Shown here in pieces: positions 9,720 through 19,239 of a stretch of 64,000 nt of DNA. The position numbers and the translations under genes are program-made. Each line of letters opens with the position of its first letter. Within the stretch, counting starts at the first letter, position 1. The DNA lies in contig NZ_CP071793.1 of assembly GCF_017498545.1 (NCBI RefSeq), positions 9,170,256 through 9,234,255 of the forward strand, written 5' to 3'. The DNA is from Sulfidibacter corallicola (GTDB lineage Bacteria > Acidobacteriota > Holophagae > Acanthopleuribacterales > Acanthopleuribacteraceae). The notes under the pieces were generated by a model. That model was not told the origin of the DNA, did not search any database, and saw only the letters and a list, made by a program, of their open reading frames with translations.

Positions 9720-10587
9720 GATCCATGAGTGACTTCGGATGGAAACATCCGAAAAGGATCGGCGTGAATTGTGTGGGCTCCGACGAAAGAAACCACTAGG
9801 GCTCGTGGAGAGCGGCGTGGAAAAGAAATGTCAGGGTCGGAGCATTTGCTTTGGAAGGTGGATTGAAAGGGTTGTTCTGCCAGTCGATGTGATGGCGAGT
9901 CCAGTCGACTCAACCGAAAAAACGATATTTTCACGCCAAAAAGCGGTCAAAACACCGTCATTAAAATTCATGGTACGTCATTTTCCCCCGAGGCACAACA
10001 ACAAGTTTTTCCAAGAATTACCCTGAGGCCGGCCATTCCCTGCCCGGATCGAGGATTGATCTCCACGGAGTCGCCGCATAAGCCGAGGGCCGGATTGCCG
10101 GTGGGTACCCAATCGAAGCGAATCGCCAGGGAGTTCCCGCATTTGTGAGAGGGGCGTCGTTGTAGTAGGTTGGCCGGCTCGGCCGACATTTCGAAGCAAC
10201 GTATGTAACGGAAGAGCGTTAGGCTAAAGAGCGAAGCCGATACTTTCCCTCGCCACCCGCCATCGAAGCGACCTCGCGAAGATCGAAATCGATTATCGAG
10301 GGATCTCGAGGCCGACTTATTAGCTTCGCTCTTTGACCACTTGATCTTGCGAAGCCTGGGTTGCTTCGAAGCGTCGGCCCAGCGGCCTTACCGGCCCTGC
10401 CCAACCGACTGCCGCGCCGACTCTCAAAGCCTGCGGGAACGCCTCACATGGGTCGCTTCGAAGCGTCGGCCCAGCGGCCTTACCGGCCCTGCCCAACCGA
10501 CTGCCGCGCCGACTCTCAAAGCCTGCGGGAACGCCTCACATGGGTCGCTTCGAAATGTTCATCCGGCATGCGAGAACCCCGGCGTTG
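9720..10587. other. Gene-free repeat-bearing intergenic region
   Basis: I see no credible gene here. 9740-10020 is moderately AT-rich unique sequence. From about 10020 onward it contains inverted and direct copies of the dispersed CGCTTCGAAGCGTCGGCCCA / GGGCCGGTAAGGCC type repeats that recur at 20.0-20.6 kb and 28.2-31 kb. Confidence 0.6.
10363..10554. repeat. Two tandem copies of a 92-bp repeat
   Basis: The segment beginning GCTTCGAAGCGTCGGCCCAG at 10363 recurs exactly 92 bp later at 10455, and its first bases recur again at 10547. The unit contains CCAGCGGCCTTACCGGCCCT and ends GAACGCCTCACATGGGT. A reverse-complement copy lies at 20086-20151 and a diverged one near 20478-20555. Confidence 0.9.
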
Positions 10588-11517
10588 TCAGCGGCTCGCC
10601 ACACGGGTCATGTTCACCGTGTATTTCTGATTGCCGCGCTGGATGACCAGGGCATTGGTGATACCGGGCCCACCCGCCATGATCTGGGCCGCCGATTGCT
10701 GGGTCACACCGGAGAGGCTGCGCCCGTCGATCGACAGGATCCAGTCACCCGCCGCCAGGCCGGCATGGGCCGCCGGGTAACCGGGCGTGACCGAGGTGAT
10801 CTTGACATAGCCGTTGACGACCGAGTAGTTGAACCCGAAGATCCCGCGCACCGGCTTCGGCGGACCCGCCTGTGGCGCGTTCGGTTGGGCGCGCACCACG
10901 GAGACGTTGAACTGCTGATTGCCGCGCTGAACGCGAAGTTGATTGATTTTGCCGGGCGGCCCTTTGATGATCTGCTGCGCACTGGCCAAATTGGTGTTGG
11001 CCAGGCTGACACCGTCGCAGGCCAGGATCCAATCGCCGACCTGGAGTCCGGCAAGGGCCGCCGGCATGCCCGGCGTGACCTGGGTGATGCGCACGTAGCC
11101 CTGCTGGATTTGGTACGAAATGCCCAGCAAACCGCGTGTCCCCGGTGCATTGGGCGTGGCTGAGGCGATGCGGGTCATCGTGAGGTTGAACTTTTGATTG
11201 CCGCGCTGAATGAGGTAGGTATCGGTCTGGCCCACGGGGCCGTGAATGATTCTCTGCGTGGCGGCCATGGTCGTATTGGCCAGGTTGACCCCGTTGAAGG
11301 AGAGAATCCAATCGCCCGCCATCATACCGGCCCGGGCGGCCGGCATGCCCGGCGTGACTTCGGTAACCTTCACCCAACCGTTTTGCACCTGATAGCGGTA
11401 ACCGCAATATCCGCGAGGCGGGCCCGAGTACTGGGCGGCCAGTACCGTGGTGAGGGAACAGGACCAAAGCAACCATCCGAGGAGCATCGCGCGCGGGGTG
11501 ATCGTCGGCTTTTGCAT
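10588..11517 (-). CDS. Secreted protein with three tandem PDZ domains
   Basis: This is a 309-aa protein with a signal peptide (LLGWLLWSCSLTTVLA). The ATG at 11517 follows GGAGGAG with six-base spacing. Three copies of a roughly 90-aa PDZ unit follow, each with the same layout: G(Y/F)xY carboxylate loop, VTPGxPAAxAGxxxGDWIL, then IQRGNQKxxxxMTR. Proline/alanine-rich linkers separate them. There is no protease or other catalytic domain, so I infer a periplasmic or extracellular peptide-binding or scaffold protein rather than a DegP-type protease. The three units are close paralogues of one another, indicating internal duplication. It lies convergent-free between repeat DNA and a divergently transcribed BNR-repeat gene. 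Confidence 0.88.
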   Translation of the reverse strand: MQKPTITPRAMLLGWLLWSCSLTTVLAAQYSGPPRGYCGYRYQVQNGWVKVTEVTPGMPAARAGMMAGDWILSFNGVNLANTTMAATQRIIHGPVGQTDTYLIQRGNQKFNLTMTRIASATPNAPGTRGLLGISYQIQQGYVRITQVTPGMPAALAGLQVGDWILACDGVSLANTNLASAQQIIKGPPGKINQLRVQRGNQQFNVSVVRAQPNAPQAGPPKPVRGIFGFNYSVVNGYVKITSVTPGYPAAHAGLAAGDWILSIDGRSLSGVTQQSAAQIMAGGPGITNALVIQRGNQKYTVNMTRVASR

Positions 11518-11920
11518 GGAAACTCCTCCTCTGCCTTACATCGCCCGAATTTTGAACTTGGTTATTTTCTTTTTTATATTGTTGGGCCAAGTTACCTATT
11601 TCACAACCGGAAAGTACAGAACGTCGCCGCATAGAAATGGCGGAAGTTGGAAACGGATCCTCGAAATCGGCAATCCCCCGAGACAGACCGGCTTCGGCAG
11701 TCCCCGTTCGGTCGGCGACCAATCACTTTCAAACGAGTATTTTGCTGGCACCTATAGCCTGATGACCGATCGCATGTCTCTCAAGGCCGACCCTCACCGG
11801 ATTTCCCATCCTTTCCTTTCAGGAAGGGCACGATCTAAAGTGCGGCTCACACCGTGCCGACCAAATAACCATCCTTCCAAATTTCCACCGACCTCATTTT
11901 TCTCCGAACGAGGTGTCGTG
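11518..11920. other. Divergent promoter region between PDZ and BNR genes
   Basis: This 400-bp gene-free stretch has an AT-rich core (about 11545-11610) between two divergently transcribed genes, so promoters for both are expected here. I cannot assign specific boxes confidently. Confidence 0.4.
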
Positions 11921-13426
11921 ATGTCGTTGCCATCTCCAGATCTTCGCTCCTGGTGCCTTTCGATCGCTCTTGGCCTGCTGTTCCCGATCGCGGCCGTGCC
12001 CACGACGGCCCAGTCGGAATGGACCGATCCGGCGCCCGTCAACACCAACGCCGCCAACGACGAGGACTCGGATCTCGATCCACAGGTCGCCCATGACGGC
12101 GCGGGCAACTGGGTCGCCGTATGGACCACGGAAGACACCCTGGGCGGCACCATCGGCACCGACAACGACATCCTCGTCGCGCATTCGGGCGACAACGGCG
12201 TCACCTGGTCGGATGTCATGCCGCTGAACACCAACGCGGCCAACGACTCCGGCACGGACGGGCGCCCCCACATCGCCTCGGACGGCGCCGGAAACTGGGT
12301 CGCCGTGTGGCATTCCACCGAGAACCTGGGGGCGGCGATCGGCACCGACTTGGACATCCTCGTGAGCCGTTCGGAAGACAACGGGGCCACCTGGACCGCA
12401 CCCGCCGCACTGAACACCACCGCGAATGCGGATACCTCTCACGATTTCGATCCGTTCATCGCGTCCGATGGAAAGGGCATCTGGCTCACGGTCTGGTACA
12501 ACACCTTGGATCCGGGCAATACCGGCGAAGATGCAGACATTCTGTTCTCACGTTCCATGGACAACGGCGCGACCTGGTCGGCCCCGGCAACGTTGAACAC
12601 CAACGCCACCACCGACGGCGGCGCGGACTTCATCCCGCGCATCGCCACGGATGGGTCCGGCAACTGGGTCGCGGTCTGGTACTCCAATGAAACACTCGGC
12701 GACACGATCGGTCTGGACAACGATATTTTCGCAGCCAGTTCGGCCGATGACGGCGCGAGCTGGTCGGCACCCACCGTGGTCAACGACAATGCCGAAACCG
12801 ACGGCTTCGAGGACACCAATCCCGAAATCGCGACCGACCGGGCCGGGAACTGGGTCGTCGTCTGGCATTCCGCCAGCGTCGCGGCGCGAGGTCAAGGCAG
12901 CGATTTCGACGTGGCGGTCGCGAGCTCGGCCGATAACGGCGCCAACTGGACCAACGCCATCGCCCTGAACACCAATGCGAGCACCGACACGGGTAACGAC
13001 TTTCTCCCGAGTATCGACACCGACGGCGCCGGCACCTGGGTGACGGTCTGGCAGTCGAACGAAAATCTGGACGACGTGCTGGGAACCGACGACGACGTGT
13101 TCTTCGCCCAATCGGTGAACAACGGGGCCAGTTGGACGGCGCCCGCCGCCTTGAATACCGGCGCCGCCACCGATCAAGGCAACGACTGGACACCGCGCAT
13201 CGGTTCCAACCGGGCCGGACAGTGGCTGGCGATCTGGTACTCCTGGGAAGACCTGGGCGAACCCATCGGCAACGATTTCGATATCCTGGCCGCGATCTCT
13301 CCGCTCCCCTGCATGCTCTCGCAGGCCTTCTTCAACGCACTGCCGAATTGGGGCTCGACAAATACGGTGCTCGATCTCATCACGATCGTGAACCAGGAAT
13401 GCGGCGAGGCGCGGGAGGACGGCTAG
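11921..13426 (+). CDS. Secreted BNR/Asp-box repeat (sialidase-fold) protein
   Basis: This is a 501-aa protein. The frame is open further upstream, but the ATG at 11921 follows GAGGTG and is immediately followed by a signal peptide (LSIALGLLFPIAAVPTTAQ). The mature part consists of about seven repeats of roughly 63 residues, each with a variant of S.DNGATW (the Asp-box) plus DGxGNWVxVW and LNTNAxxD. This is the pattern of sialidase-type beta-propellers. Catalytic arginine and tyrosine residues of true sialidases are not recognisable, so I call the fold, not the enzyme. A short C-terminal segment (LITIVNQECGEA) follows the propeller. The GNWV and TDND repeats are very regular, consistent with recent internal expansion. 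Confidence 0.85.
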   Translation: MSLPSPDLRSWCLSIALGLLFPIAAVPTTAQSEWTDPAPVNTNAANDEDSDLDPQVAHDGAGNWVAVWTTEDTLGGTIGTDNDILVAHSGDNGVTWSDVMPLNTNAANDSGTDGRPHIASDGAGNWVAVWHSTENLGAAIGTDLDILVSRSEDNGATWTAPAALNTTANADTSHDFDPFIASDGKGIWLTVWYNTLDPGNTGEDADILFSRSMDNGATWSAPATLNTNATTDGGADFIPRIATDGSGNWVAVWYSNETLGDTIGLDNDIFAASSADDGASWSAPTVVNDNAETDGFEDTNPEIATDRAGNWVVVWHSASVAARGQGSDFDVAVASSADNGANWTNAIALNTNASTDTGNDFLPSIDTDGAGTWVTVWQSNENLDDVLGTDDDVFFAQSVNNGASWTAPAALNTGAATDQGNDWTPRIGSNRAGQWLAIWYSWEDLGEPIGNDFDILAAISPLPCMLSQAFFNALPNWGSTNTVLDLITIVNQECGEAREDG

Positions 13427-13465
13427 GCCCGAAGGAACCTGCTCGGCCCGACCTGCGCCGCCCGT

Positions 13466-13933
13466 TCACACGCGCAACAGATCGGGACCGCCCAACACCA
13501 CGGGATTCGGCTCGCCTTCGGGTTCACGAGGCAATTCGGGAATCTTCTTTCGCCAATGGGAAGCGACCTTGAAGAAGCGGTCCAGCGCCCGGTACAGAGA
13601 TACTTCTTCAAGATCGGCCAGGGTGAACGCCGCATGCAGCCGCACACGCTGGCTGGTGGGGTCGTATCCGAAGGACAGGTCCATCGCGGAGGGGAACAGG
13701 TTTTCGGCCAGTAGGGTTTCCATGAGCGCCTCTTCGCGCTCGCGCGGCAGCGGACACAAGTCGGCGGCGACCGTCATCACCGGCCGCTCGTCGAGCAGGC
13801 CCAGTTCCAGCGTCAAATCGCCGTTGACCAAAAGGATACAACGTCCCGAATGGGGATCCGCGGTCAGCGCGCCAAGCCCGAGCCGCTCGGCCAATCCGGT
13901 CAGAAGTCGTTGAAATTGGGGAACATATTGCAT
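13466..13933 (-). CDS. CesT/SycE-family type III secretion chaperone-like protein
   Basis: This is a 155-aa acidic protein with the alpha-beta-beta-beta-alpha-beta-beta-alpha pattern of class I T3S chaperones: an N-terminal helix (QFQRLLTGLAERLGLG), central strands (CILLVNGDLTLELGLL), a second helix (EEALMETLLAENL) and a C-terminal helix (RALDRFFKVASHWRKKI). The frame runs to a GTG at 13981 that overlaps the preceding stop. However, the ATG at 13933 has AGGGAGGA seven bases upstream and starts just before the first helix, so I choose it. It sits directly downstream of a second chaperone-like gene on the same strand. The pair is divergent from a 1,338-aa gene that may encode their client effector. 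Confidence 0.72.
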   Translation of the reverse strand: MQYVPQFQRLLTGLAERLGLGALTADPHSGRCILLVNGDLTLELGLLDERPVMTVAADLCPLPREREEALMETLLAENLFPSAMDLSFGYDPTSQRVRLHAAFTLADLEEVSLYRALDRFFKVASHWRKKIPELPREPEGEPNPVVLGGPDLLRV

Positions 13934-13977
13934 GGTGGGGTCCTCCCTGTTCATTCTTTTCAATTCGAGTTGCCAGC

Positions 13978-14529
13978 TCACACGCGCATGGTTGGAAATG
14001 GAATCACTCCGGGTTCGGGATCAAAACCGGAACCGTTTCGCGGTTCCGAGTCCGCAGAACCCGCGGTCTCGACCCACAGGCCTCCCTTGAAGTGGTCCTG
14101 CCAGCGCTCCGCCACCTCGAGGAAGGCGCGAAGCCACTGCTCGAACGACGCCGCATCAAGCTCCTTGAATCCGCGAAAATCACTGACCACCAGGGTCCCG
14201 GTGTCGCGGTTGAGCGCGAAGGCCATGGGCATCGCCGGCAACGGCAGGGGATCTTCGCCCGCCGGGTCCAACCGATGACCCGCGTTGGCGCTCAGGACGA
14301 GGCGATACCCTTCGCTCCGTTTGTCGGGGCGAATCCGTCCCAAATCGGCGAACAGCACCACCTGGTCGGCACCCGGGCGGGCGCCGATGAATATTTGGGT
14401 TTCGCCGTCAAAGATCAGGTGGGCGACGCCCTCCTCATTGACGGGAATCGAACCCAGGCCCACTCGGTCGCTGAATGCCGACAACAGCGAATCCAGGGCA
14501 GTGACACTATCGGAAACTCGTCGATCCAT
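13978..14529 (-). CDS. CesT-like type III secretion chaperone-like protein
   Basis: This is a 183-aa protein, ATG at 14529 after GAGAGGG. It has the same organisation as its downstream neighbour: LDSLLSAFSDRVGLG helix, VAHLIFDGETQIFIG strands, central sheet and a terminal amphipathic helix (FEQWLRAFLEVAERW). The two therefore look like diverged paralogues, possibly forming a heterodimer. A C-terminal extension (GSADSEPRNGSGF and onward) is low complexity. Family assignment rests on fold pattern and pairing, not on a signature motif. No type III apparatus genes are in the window. Confidence 0.68.
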   Translation of the reverse strand: MDRRVSDSVTALDSLLSAFSDRVGLGSIPVNEEGVAHLIFDGETQIFIGARPGADQVVLFADLGRIRPDKRSEGYRLVLSANAGHRLDPAGEDPLPLPAMPMAFALNRDTGTLVVSDFRGFKELDAASFEQWLRAFLEVAERWQDHFKGGLWVETAGSADSEPRNGSGFDPEPGVIPFPTMRV

Positions 14530-15017
14530 TGCACCCTCTCTGTGAATGAAATTGCTCCTACTCCTTCACACGTCGGACGTTCGAAGGATGATCGAAGAAA
14601 GTGAAACGACAATCGTGACTGAGCCCGCATCTCGATCCAAAGCCGTTGCGCCACAGGTATTTCGACGCTAGGTTTCTTTTTCGAAAACGCGTCGGGAACA
14701 GCCGAGAGCGCAGCGATCGCGATGCCTCCCCGTCCACGGAACGCCTTATTTCCCGACCCGATTCACATCGTAATTCCAGCTTTTCCGCCGCCATATATTC
14801 AAGAGACACAATCACCCACTGACCGTGCCCTACCGCAGCCGATTCCCGGACGCCGAGGCGCCTCGATCCCTGACGTCATCGGATCGACTTGACCCGGGTT
14901 CGAGACACCAGTATCTCGAAATTCAGACCGATCGGGAGCCATCGGAAGGCGGACGGGCATCGCCATGCCCATGTCACGGCTTGCACGCCAGCGGGTTGAA
15001 AAGGGAGCGCCAGCACG
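14530..15017. other. Divergent intergenic region between chaperones and candidate effector
   Basis: This 490-bp stretch has no supported gene. It separates the minus-strand chaperone pair from the plus-strand large gene, so it should hold both promoters. ORFs over 14825-15682 in another frame are shadows of the following gene. Confidence 0.4.
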
Positions 15018-18000
15018 ATGAGTATGACGACCACACAATACAGAACCGCTGCCCAAACCGGAGCCCAACGAATTGTCGCTTCAGGCCATCAATTGAAGGC
15101 CGGAGACCAGCCCCGCGACATCGGGAACTGGTTGGGGAAAAACATCAGCACGTCCCTGGCAAAACTGTACAACTCCGCCGAAGCAGCCATTTGGTCGCAG
15201 TCCACCTACGACAAGATACGCACCGAGAACCGGAATACGGTGGCCGACTTTCAGGAAGCACTGAAGACCGATTACGGAACCGCCATCGCGCTGCGCCTCA
15301 CGCAAGACTTCAACCTGGATCAAATGATTCGCGACCAGGCAAGCCTGGGTTCCACGACGGTCACTCAAGTACTGGCACGAGCCGACACCCTCCTCCACCA
15401 GGAAATGACCGGTGTCCCACCCTTCGTGGAGGCCGGCGTCCTTCCCCACGCCGATTTGGACCACATCAAACAGAAATATGGCAGCGATGTGGTCGAAGCC
15501 TTGCTGGCCACGCCGTTCATGCAGGAGAAACTGGCGGAAGGCATCCCCTTGAGCGAAGAACAATCGATCGATCTCTCGCTCGCGGCGAGCAAGCTGGCCG
15601 CCATGCGGGCGCACGACCCGTCGCTCGAATCCCTGGAAGCACTCAGCCACCAGGCCCAGAATCTGCTCGGCGAAACCTATGATTTCTCCAATCTCGAATC
15701 GGCCATTACCATCCTCAAGGACCTGGGCCAAAACCTCGCGGAACTTCCCAATCGGACGCGCAGGACCAATCCCTTCGCCCAATTTGAACCCGTGGCCTCC
15801 GGCGACCCCCACCGTGTCGAGAAGGAGTACGAGGTCTACGAGCAGCTCCTCACCACCACCAACACCCTGTTGGCGCAATCCAAAAAGACGCTACCCGGCT
15901 TCCACCGCGAGGTTCTCAAGGGCGTGGCCGCCGAACTCAAGACGGCCATTCGCGGCCGCGTGGTCAAAGACCTGATGGCCGAAATCCACGGCAAGATGTC
16001 GGACATGGCGCGATCCGGCGGCACCCGAAAAGTAGAGGGCTCGTTCACGATCGGCGCGGGGGCGACCGTTTTCGGGGTACCCGTGGCCACAGCCAAAGCC
16101 GGGCTCAAACTCAACTACACACTGCAAACCGGCGACGACCTCAAGGTCCGCGAAAGTGAAACCGCCTCTTTGAGTTTGAGCCTCTCCGCCGGTAAGAAAA
16201 ACGTGGCACAGGTAGGCGCCGGTGCCGCCGCCAGCATCGGTAAGGGAAAAACCTACCGGAGCCTGGAAGACTATGTGCGCCATCAGGCCGACGCGTTGTT
16301 GAACATCAATCTCCCGCAGGCCTCGCCGGCCGGTCACCAGAAACTCCAAATGCAGCTCAAAACGCTGGGCATCATCAACAACGGCGACCGGCTCAACCTG
16401 GACCGGGACGTCCCACCGGACTTCGTCCGAACTCGCGCGAAAAGCGGCGAAGGCAAGTTGTCCTTCCAAATTCTGCGTTTCCTCAACACCACTTCGGCGG
16501 CGCAAAAGAAGACGACCTTCACCAAAAACCTCACCATGACTCAGGCCATGAATCAGCAGCCCGACCTGGTGAAAACCGCGACCAAGGAGCACTTCGCCCT
16601 CACGTGGAAGGGTGAGCACTTTGGCAAAGAGACGGGCCACGCGAAATTCGGGGAAATCGAAGCCAAATTGACCAATATTCTGGGCAGACCGGATTCACTG
16701 GACAAAACGCAGAAGCTGGCCTTCCTCCGGGCGGACCTGAAAGATGCGATGCACCACCTGGAAGGCGAATTCGACCATTTCTCCCTCGCCAGCAACACCA
16801 AAGCTACCAACCGAGAAGAAAGATCCGCGATCAAAGCCGCACTCACGGAACTGAAAGGCCACCGCGGCGCCAAAAACAAGGAAGCCTACCTCGAGGCGGT
16901 GGTCCATACCTTCACCCGACTCAGCCAGCTTTATCAAGCCACCTTTCCCGACGAGGCCTCGACCGACGGTGCGGACCCCGGCTTCGACAAGAGCATGGAA
17001 ACCTTCGCCAAAAAATTGATGGAACCGCCGTTTAAGATCAATCCCAAAAACCTGCCGTCGCACCAGCGGGTCATGCAGGGCGAAACGAAGACGATCAGCA
17101 ACACCTTCGAAGTCGACCTCGGCCTCGGGAAGGCTTCCGCCAAAATCCAGTACGACAACGTCACCAACGATTCCAACCCCGACAACGACGGCGACTATCT
17201 CACGGTTTCGGTGAGCGTGACGGCCGGCACCAACCTCAAGAGCGTTCTGACCGCGATGGAGAACAGCGAGGGCTTCAAGGGATTTTTCGAAGCCATGTGG
17301 AGTCGCAAGGATGGCCAAGAAGGCGGCTTCGACACCGAGCAACCGGTGATCAGCCTCAGCGAAGTGGAACCGATTGGGGTCGACATGGGGGCCAGTGGCC
17401 GGGTGACGGTGTCGCTCCGATTCGGCAAACAGGAAGACCAGAGTTACTCGATGCATTTTCTCCGCGTCTCGGGCGAGACCGCCAAGGGGTTCGACACCGA
17501 AGTCGGCGTCGACGTCATGCCCGGCGGCGGCATCACCCTGGGTGTGGGATACCAGGAGGAAACGTCGCGAAACCTGACGGAGCGACTCGGCACCAACACC
17601 TTGAACCACGTGCAGAAGCAATTCAACGGCATGAAGGCCGGCGGACAATTCGAACAGGGCACATGGGGCAAGTTCGTCACCGCCCACAGGAATCAGTTCG
17701 GCACCATGTTTTCGAACCTGGCCAACCCCAACAGCAAGATCAGTAAAGAAGTGGCGGCCAAGTTCAGGGCACTGGGCCAAGATCCCGTGCCCACGGATTT
17801 CACCGAAGCCATGAACCAATTCAAAGCCGACAAGAAAAACGAAGTCGCCTTTAACAAGGCCAAGGACGCGTTGACCCATCTCCTGACCCAGCAGTACGAG
17901 AAGCCCTATACCGAGGAGGTGACGCGAAGATTCGGGGTGGTTCACCGCCGCAAGGCCACGGGTCTGAAAGCGATGTTGAATCCCAACCGGCTGCGGCGCC

Positions 18001-19034
18001 TGTTCGCCAGACCGAAGAAGAACCTCGAACCCGTGCGACATCGCGCCAGCACCGTTTCTTCGTTCGGTTCGATCGATCTGCAAACCGCGGGTGAGGTGCG
18101 CAACACCGGTATCCCCAATGCCTCCCAACACCACCAATTCCTGACGTCGGCCCTCAACGTGATCGCCGGTGCGCCGGCCTATCGGGAGTTGTTCACGGAA
18201 GCTCACGTGGCGAGCCTCCAGAATTCCATCACGACCAAGGGCTTGGATTTCGCCGAAGCCCAGAAGCTGGCTACGGCCATGCGAACCCTGGTGACCCCTG
18301 GCAGCGACGGGGACAAAACCCAGGCCATGACCCACGCCATCGAAGCGATGACCGCGCTGAACCTGATCGGCCAAGAAGAACAAGAGGCCGCCGAACCGCT
18401 GCAGAACGCCTCCAATCTGCTGTTCGACAAGTTGTTGCCGCTGTTCGACCCCGAAGGCAGCACCAAGGTCGGATTGTTCACGACCACTCGGTACAACCTG
18501 AACCAGATGCAGCCGTTCACCCCGGGGGGTCAGGAACAGCTCCAGGACCTGGGCGAGGATTCGATCCACACCGAACAAACGCGGACCCACGTCCTCGACC
18601 TGCCGATCGCCAATGTCGCGAATCTCCAGGAGGCGCTCGATCGGTTCCAGGGCGCTCAGAAAATGGACGACGCGACGGCCGTGGTCGGCGGCCAGCCGAA
18701 AAGAGGCGAGGCGACCCGAACCACCAAGCCGTTCGGCGCCCCGCCGGTACTGAACTTCCGGCTGCACCGCGATTCGGCGGTCGAGGACAAAGCCACGCAC
18801 CCGGTCGATATTCCGGATACGATCCAATTCGGCGGCGAGACCTACCACCTGCGAACGGCCGTTCTGCACCACGGCAAGGACGCGAAAACCGACGACTTCA
18901 CGACCCTTCGCCACGACAACGATGGCTGGACCCACCACAACGGCCAAGAGGTGACACCCGTCGTCGATCCCAATGAAGGCACGAACAAGCGGGCTTTGGA
19001 CAAGGGCCTGGTGTTCACCTACGTGCGCGACTAA
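15018..19034 (+). CDS. Large candidate type III effector with degenerate ubiquitin-specific-protease-like C-terminus
   Basis: This is a 1,338-aa protein without signal peptide or membrane helices. The ATG at 15018 has GGGAG about ten bases upstream. Most of it is alpha-helical and charged. Two glycine/serine-rich beta segments (about 338-430 and 784-874, e.g. SLSLSLSAGKKNV, GVDVMPGGGITLGVGY) stand out. The last 65 residues (YHLRTAVLHHG, FTTLRHDNDGW, NGQEVTPV) follow the layout of the USP histidine box (Y.L.AV..H.G..., GHY...R....W....D..V), but the GHY position reads DDF, so the catalytic His is absent or displaced. No Cys box is obvious. Its position opposite two CesT-like chaperones suggests a translocated effector; this is inference. 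A terminator-like stem follows at 19066. Confidence 0.75.
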   Translation: MSMTTTQYRTAAQTGAQRIVASGHQLKAGDQPRDIGNWLGKNISTSLAKLYNSAEAAIWSQSTYDKIRTENRNTVADFQEALKTDYGTAIALRLTQDFNLDQMIRDQASLGSTTVTQVLARADTLLHQEMTGVPPFVEAGVLPHADLDHIKQKYGSDVVEALLATPFMQEKLAEGIPLSEEQSIDLSLAASKLAAMRAHDPSLESLEALSHQAQNLLGETYDFSNLESAITILKDLGQNLAELPNRTRRTNPFAQFEPVASGDPHRVEKEYEVYEQLLTTTNTLLAQSKKTLPGFHREVLKGVAAELKTAIRGRVVKDLMAEIHGKMSDMARSGGTRKVEGSFTIGAGATVFGVPVATAKAGLKLNYTLQTGDDLKVRESETASLSLSLSAGKKNVAQVGAGAAASIGKGKTYRSLEDYVRHQADALLNINLPQASPAGHQKLQMQLKTLGIINNGDRLNLDRDVPPDFVRTRAKSGEGKLSFQILRFLNTTSAAQKKTTFTKNLTMTQAMNQQPDLVKTATKEHFALTWKGEHFGKETGHAKFGEIEAKLTNILGRPDSLDKTQKLAFLRADLKDAMHHLEGEFDHFSLASNTKATNREERSAIKAALTELKGHRGAKNKEAYLEAVVHTFTRLSQLYQATFPDEASTDGADPGFDKSMETFAKKLMEPPFKINPKNLPSHQRVMQGETKTISNTFEVDLGLGKASAKIQYDNVTNDSNPDNDGDYLTVSVSVTAGTNLKSVLTAMENSEGFKGFFEAMWSRKDGQEGGFDTEQPVISLSEVEPIGVDMGASGRVTVSLRFGKQEDQSYSMHFLRVSGETAKGFDTEVGVDVMPGGGITLGVGYQEETSRNLTERLGTNTLNHVQKQFNGMKAGGQFEQGTWGKFVTAHRNQFGTMFSNLANPNSKISKEVAAKFRALGQDPVPTDFTEAMNQFKADKKNEVAFNKAKDALTHLLTQQYEKPYTEEVTRRFGVVHRRKATGLKAMLNPNRLRRLFARPKKNLEPVRHRASTVSSFGSIDLQTAGEVRNTGIPNASQHHQFLTSALNVIAGAPAYRELFTEAHVASLQNSITTKGLDFAEAQKLATAMRTLVTPGSDGDKTQAMTHAIEAMTALNLIGQEEQEAAEPLQNASNLLFDKLLPLFDPEGSTKVGLFTTTRYNLNQMQPFTPGGQEQLQDLGEDSIHTEQTRTHVLDLPIANVANLQEALDRFQGAQKMDDATAVVGGQPKRGEATRTTKPFGAPPVLNFRLHRDSAVEDKATHPVDIPDTIQFGGETYHLRTAVLHHGKDAKTDDFTTLRHDNDGWTHHNGQEVTPVVDPNEGTNKRALDKGLVFTYVRD

Positions 19035-19065
19035 ATACGAGACGACGGGTGATCCGTCGCCAAAT

Positions 19066-19091
19066 CCTGCCGGGGGCCCGCTCCCGGCAGG
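19066..19091 (+). terminator. Terminator-like hairpin after the candidate effector
   Basis: Nine-base perfect stem CCTGCCGGG / CCCGGCAGG, eight-base loop, followed by CGTTTCCCC. The U-tract is weak. It lies 32 bp after the stop codon at 19034. Confidence 0.55.
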
Positions 19092-19239
19092 CGTTTCCCC
19101 GCATCGAGCCCGGTCGGGTTTTGGATGGGGCGCGGTGCCAGGTCGTGCACGCCTATGAATTGACGGCTCGATCCGCTTGTCAGGGTTTTCGCGAACCGCT
19201 CCCGTACTTGTGCGCAAACACAGGTCGAAGGGAGCTTTG

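Noticed and set aside
9739-10026. A 95-aa ORF downstream of the glycosyltransferase
   Set aside because: Low-complexity basic sequence without RBS in a repeat-rich spacer.
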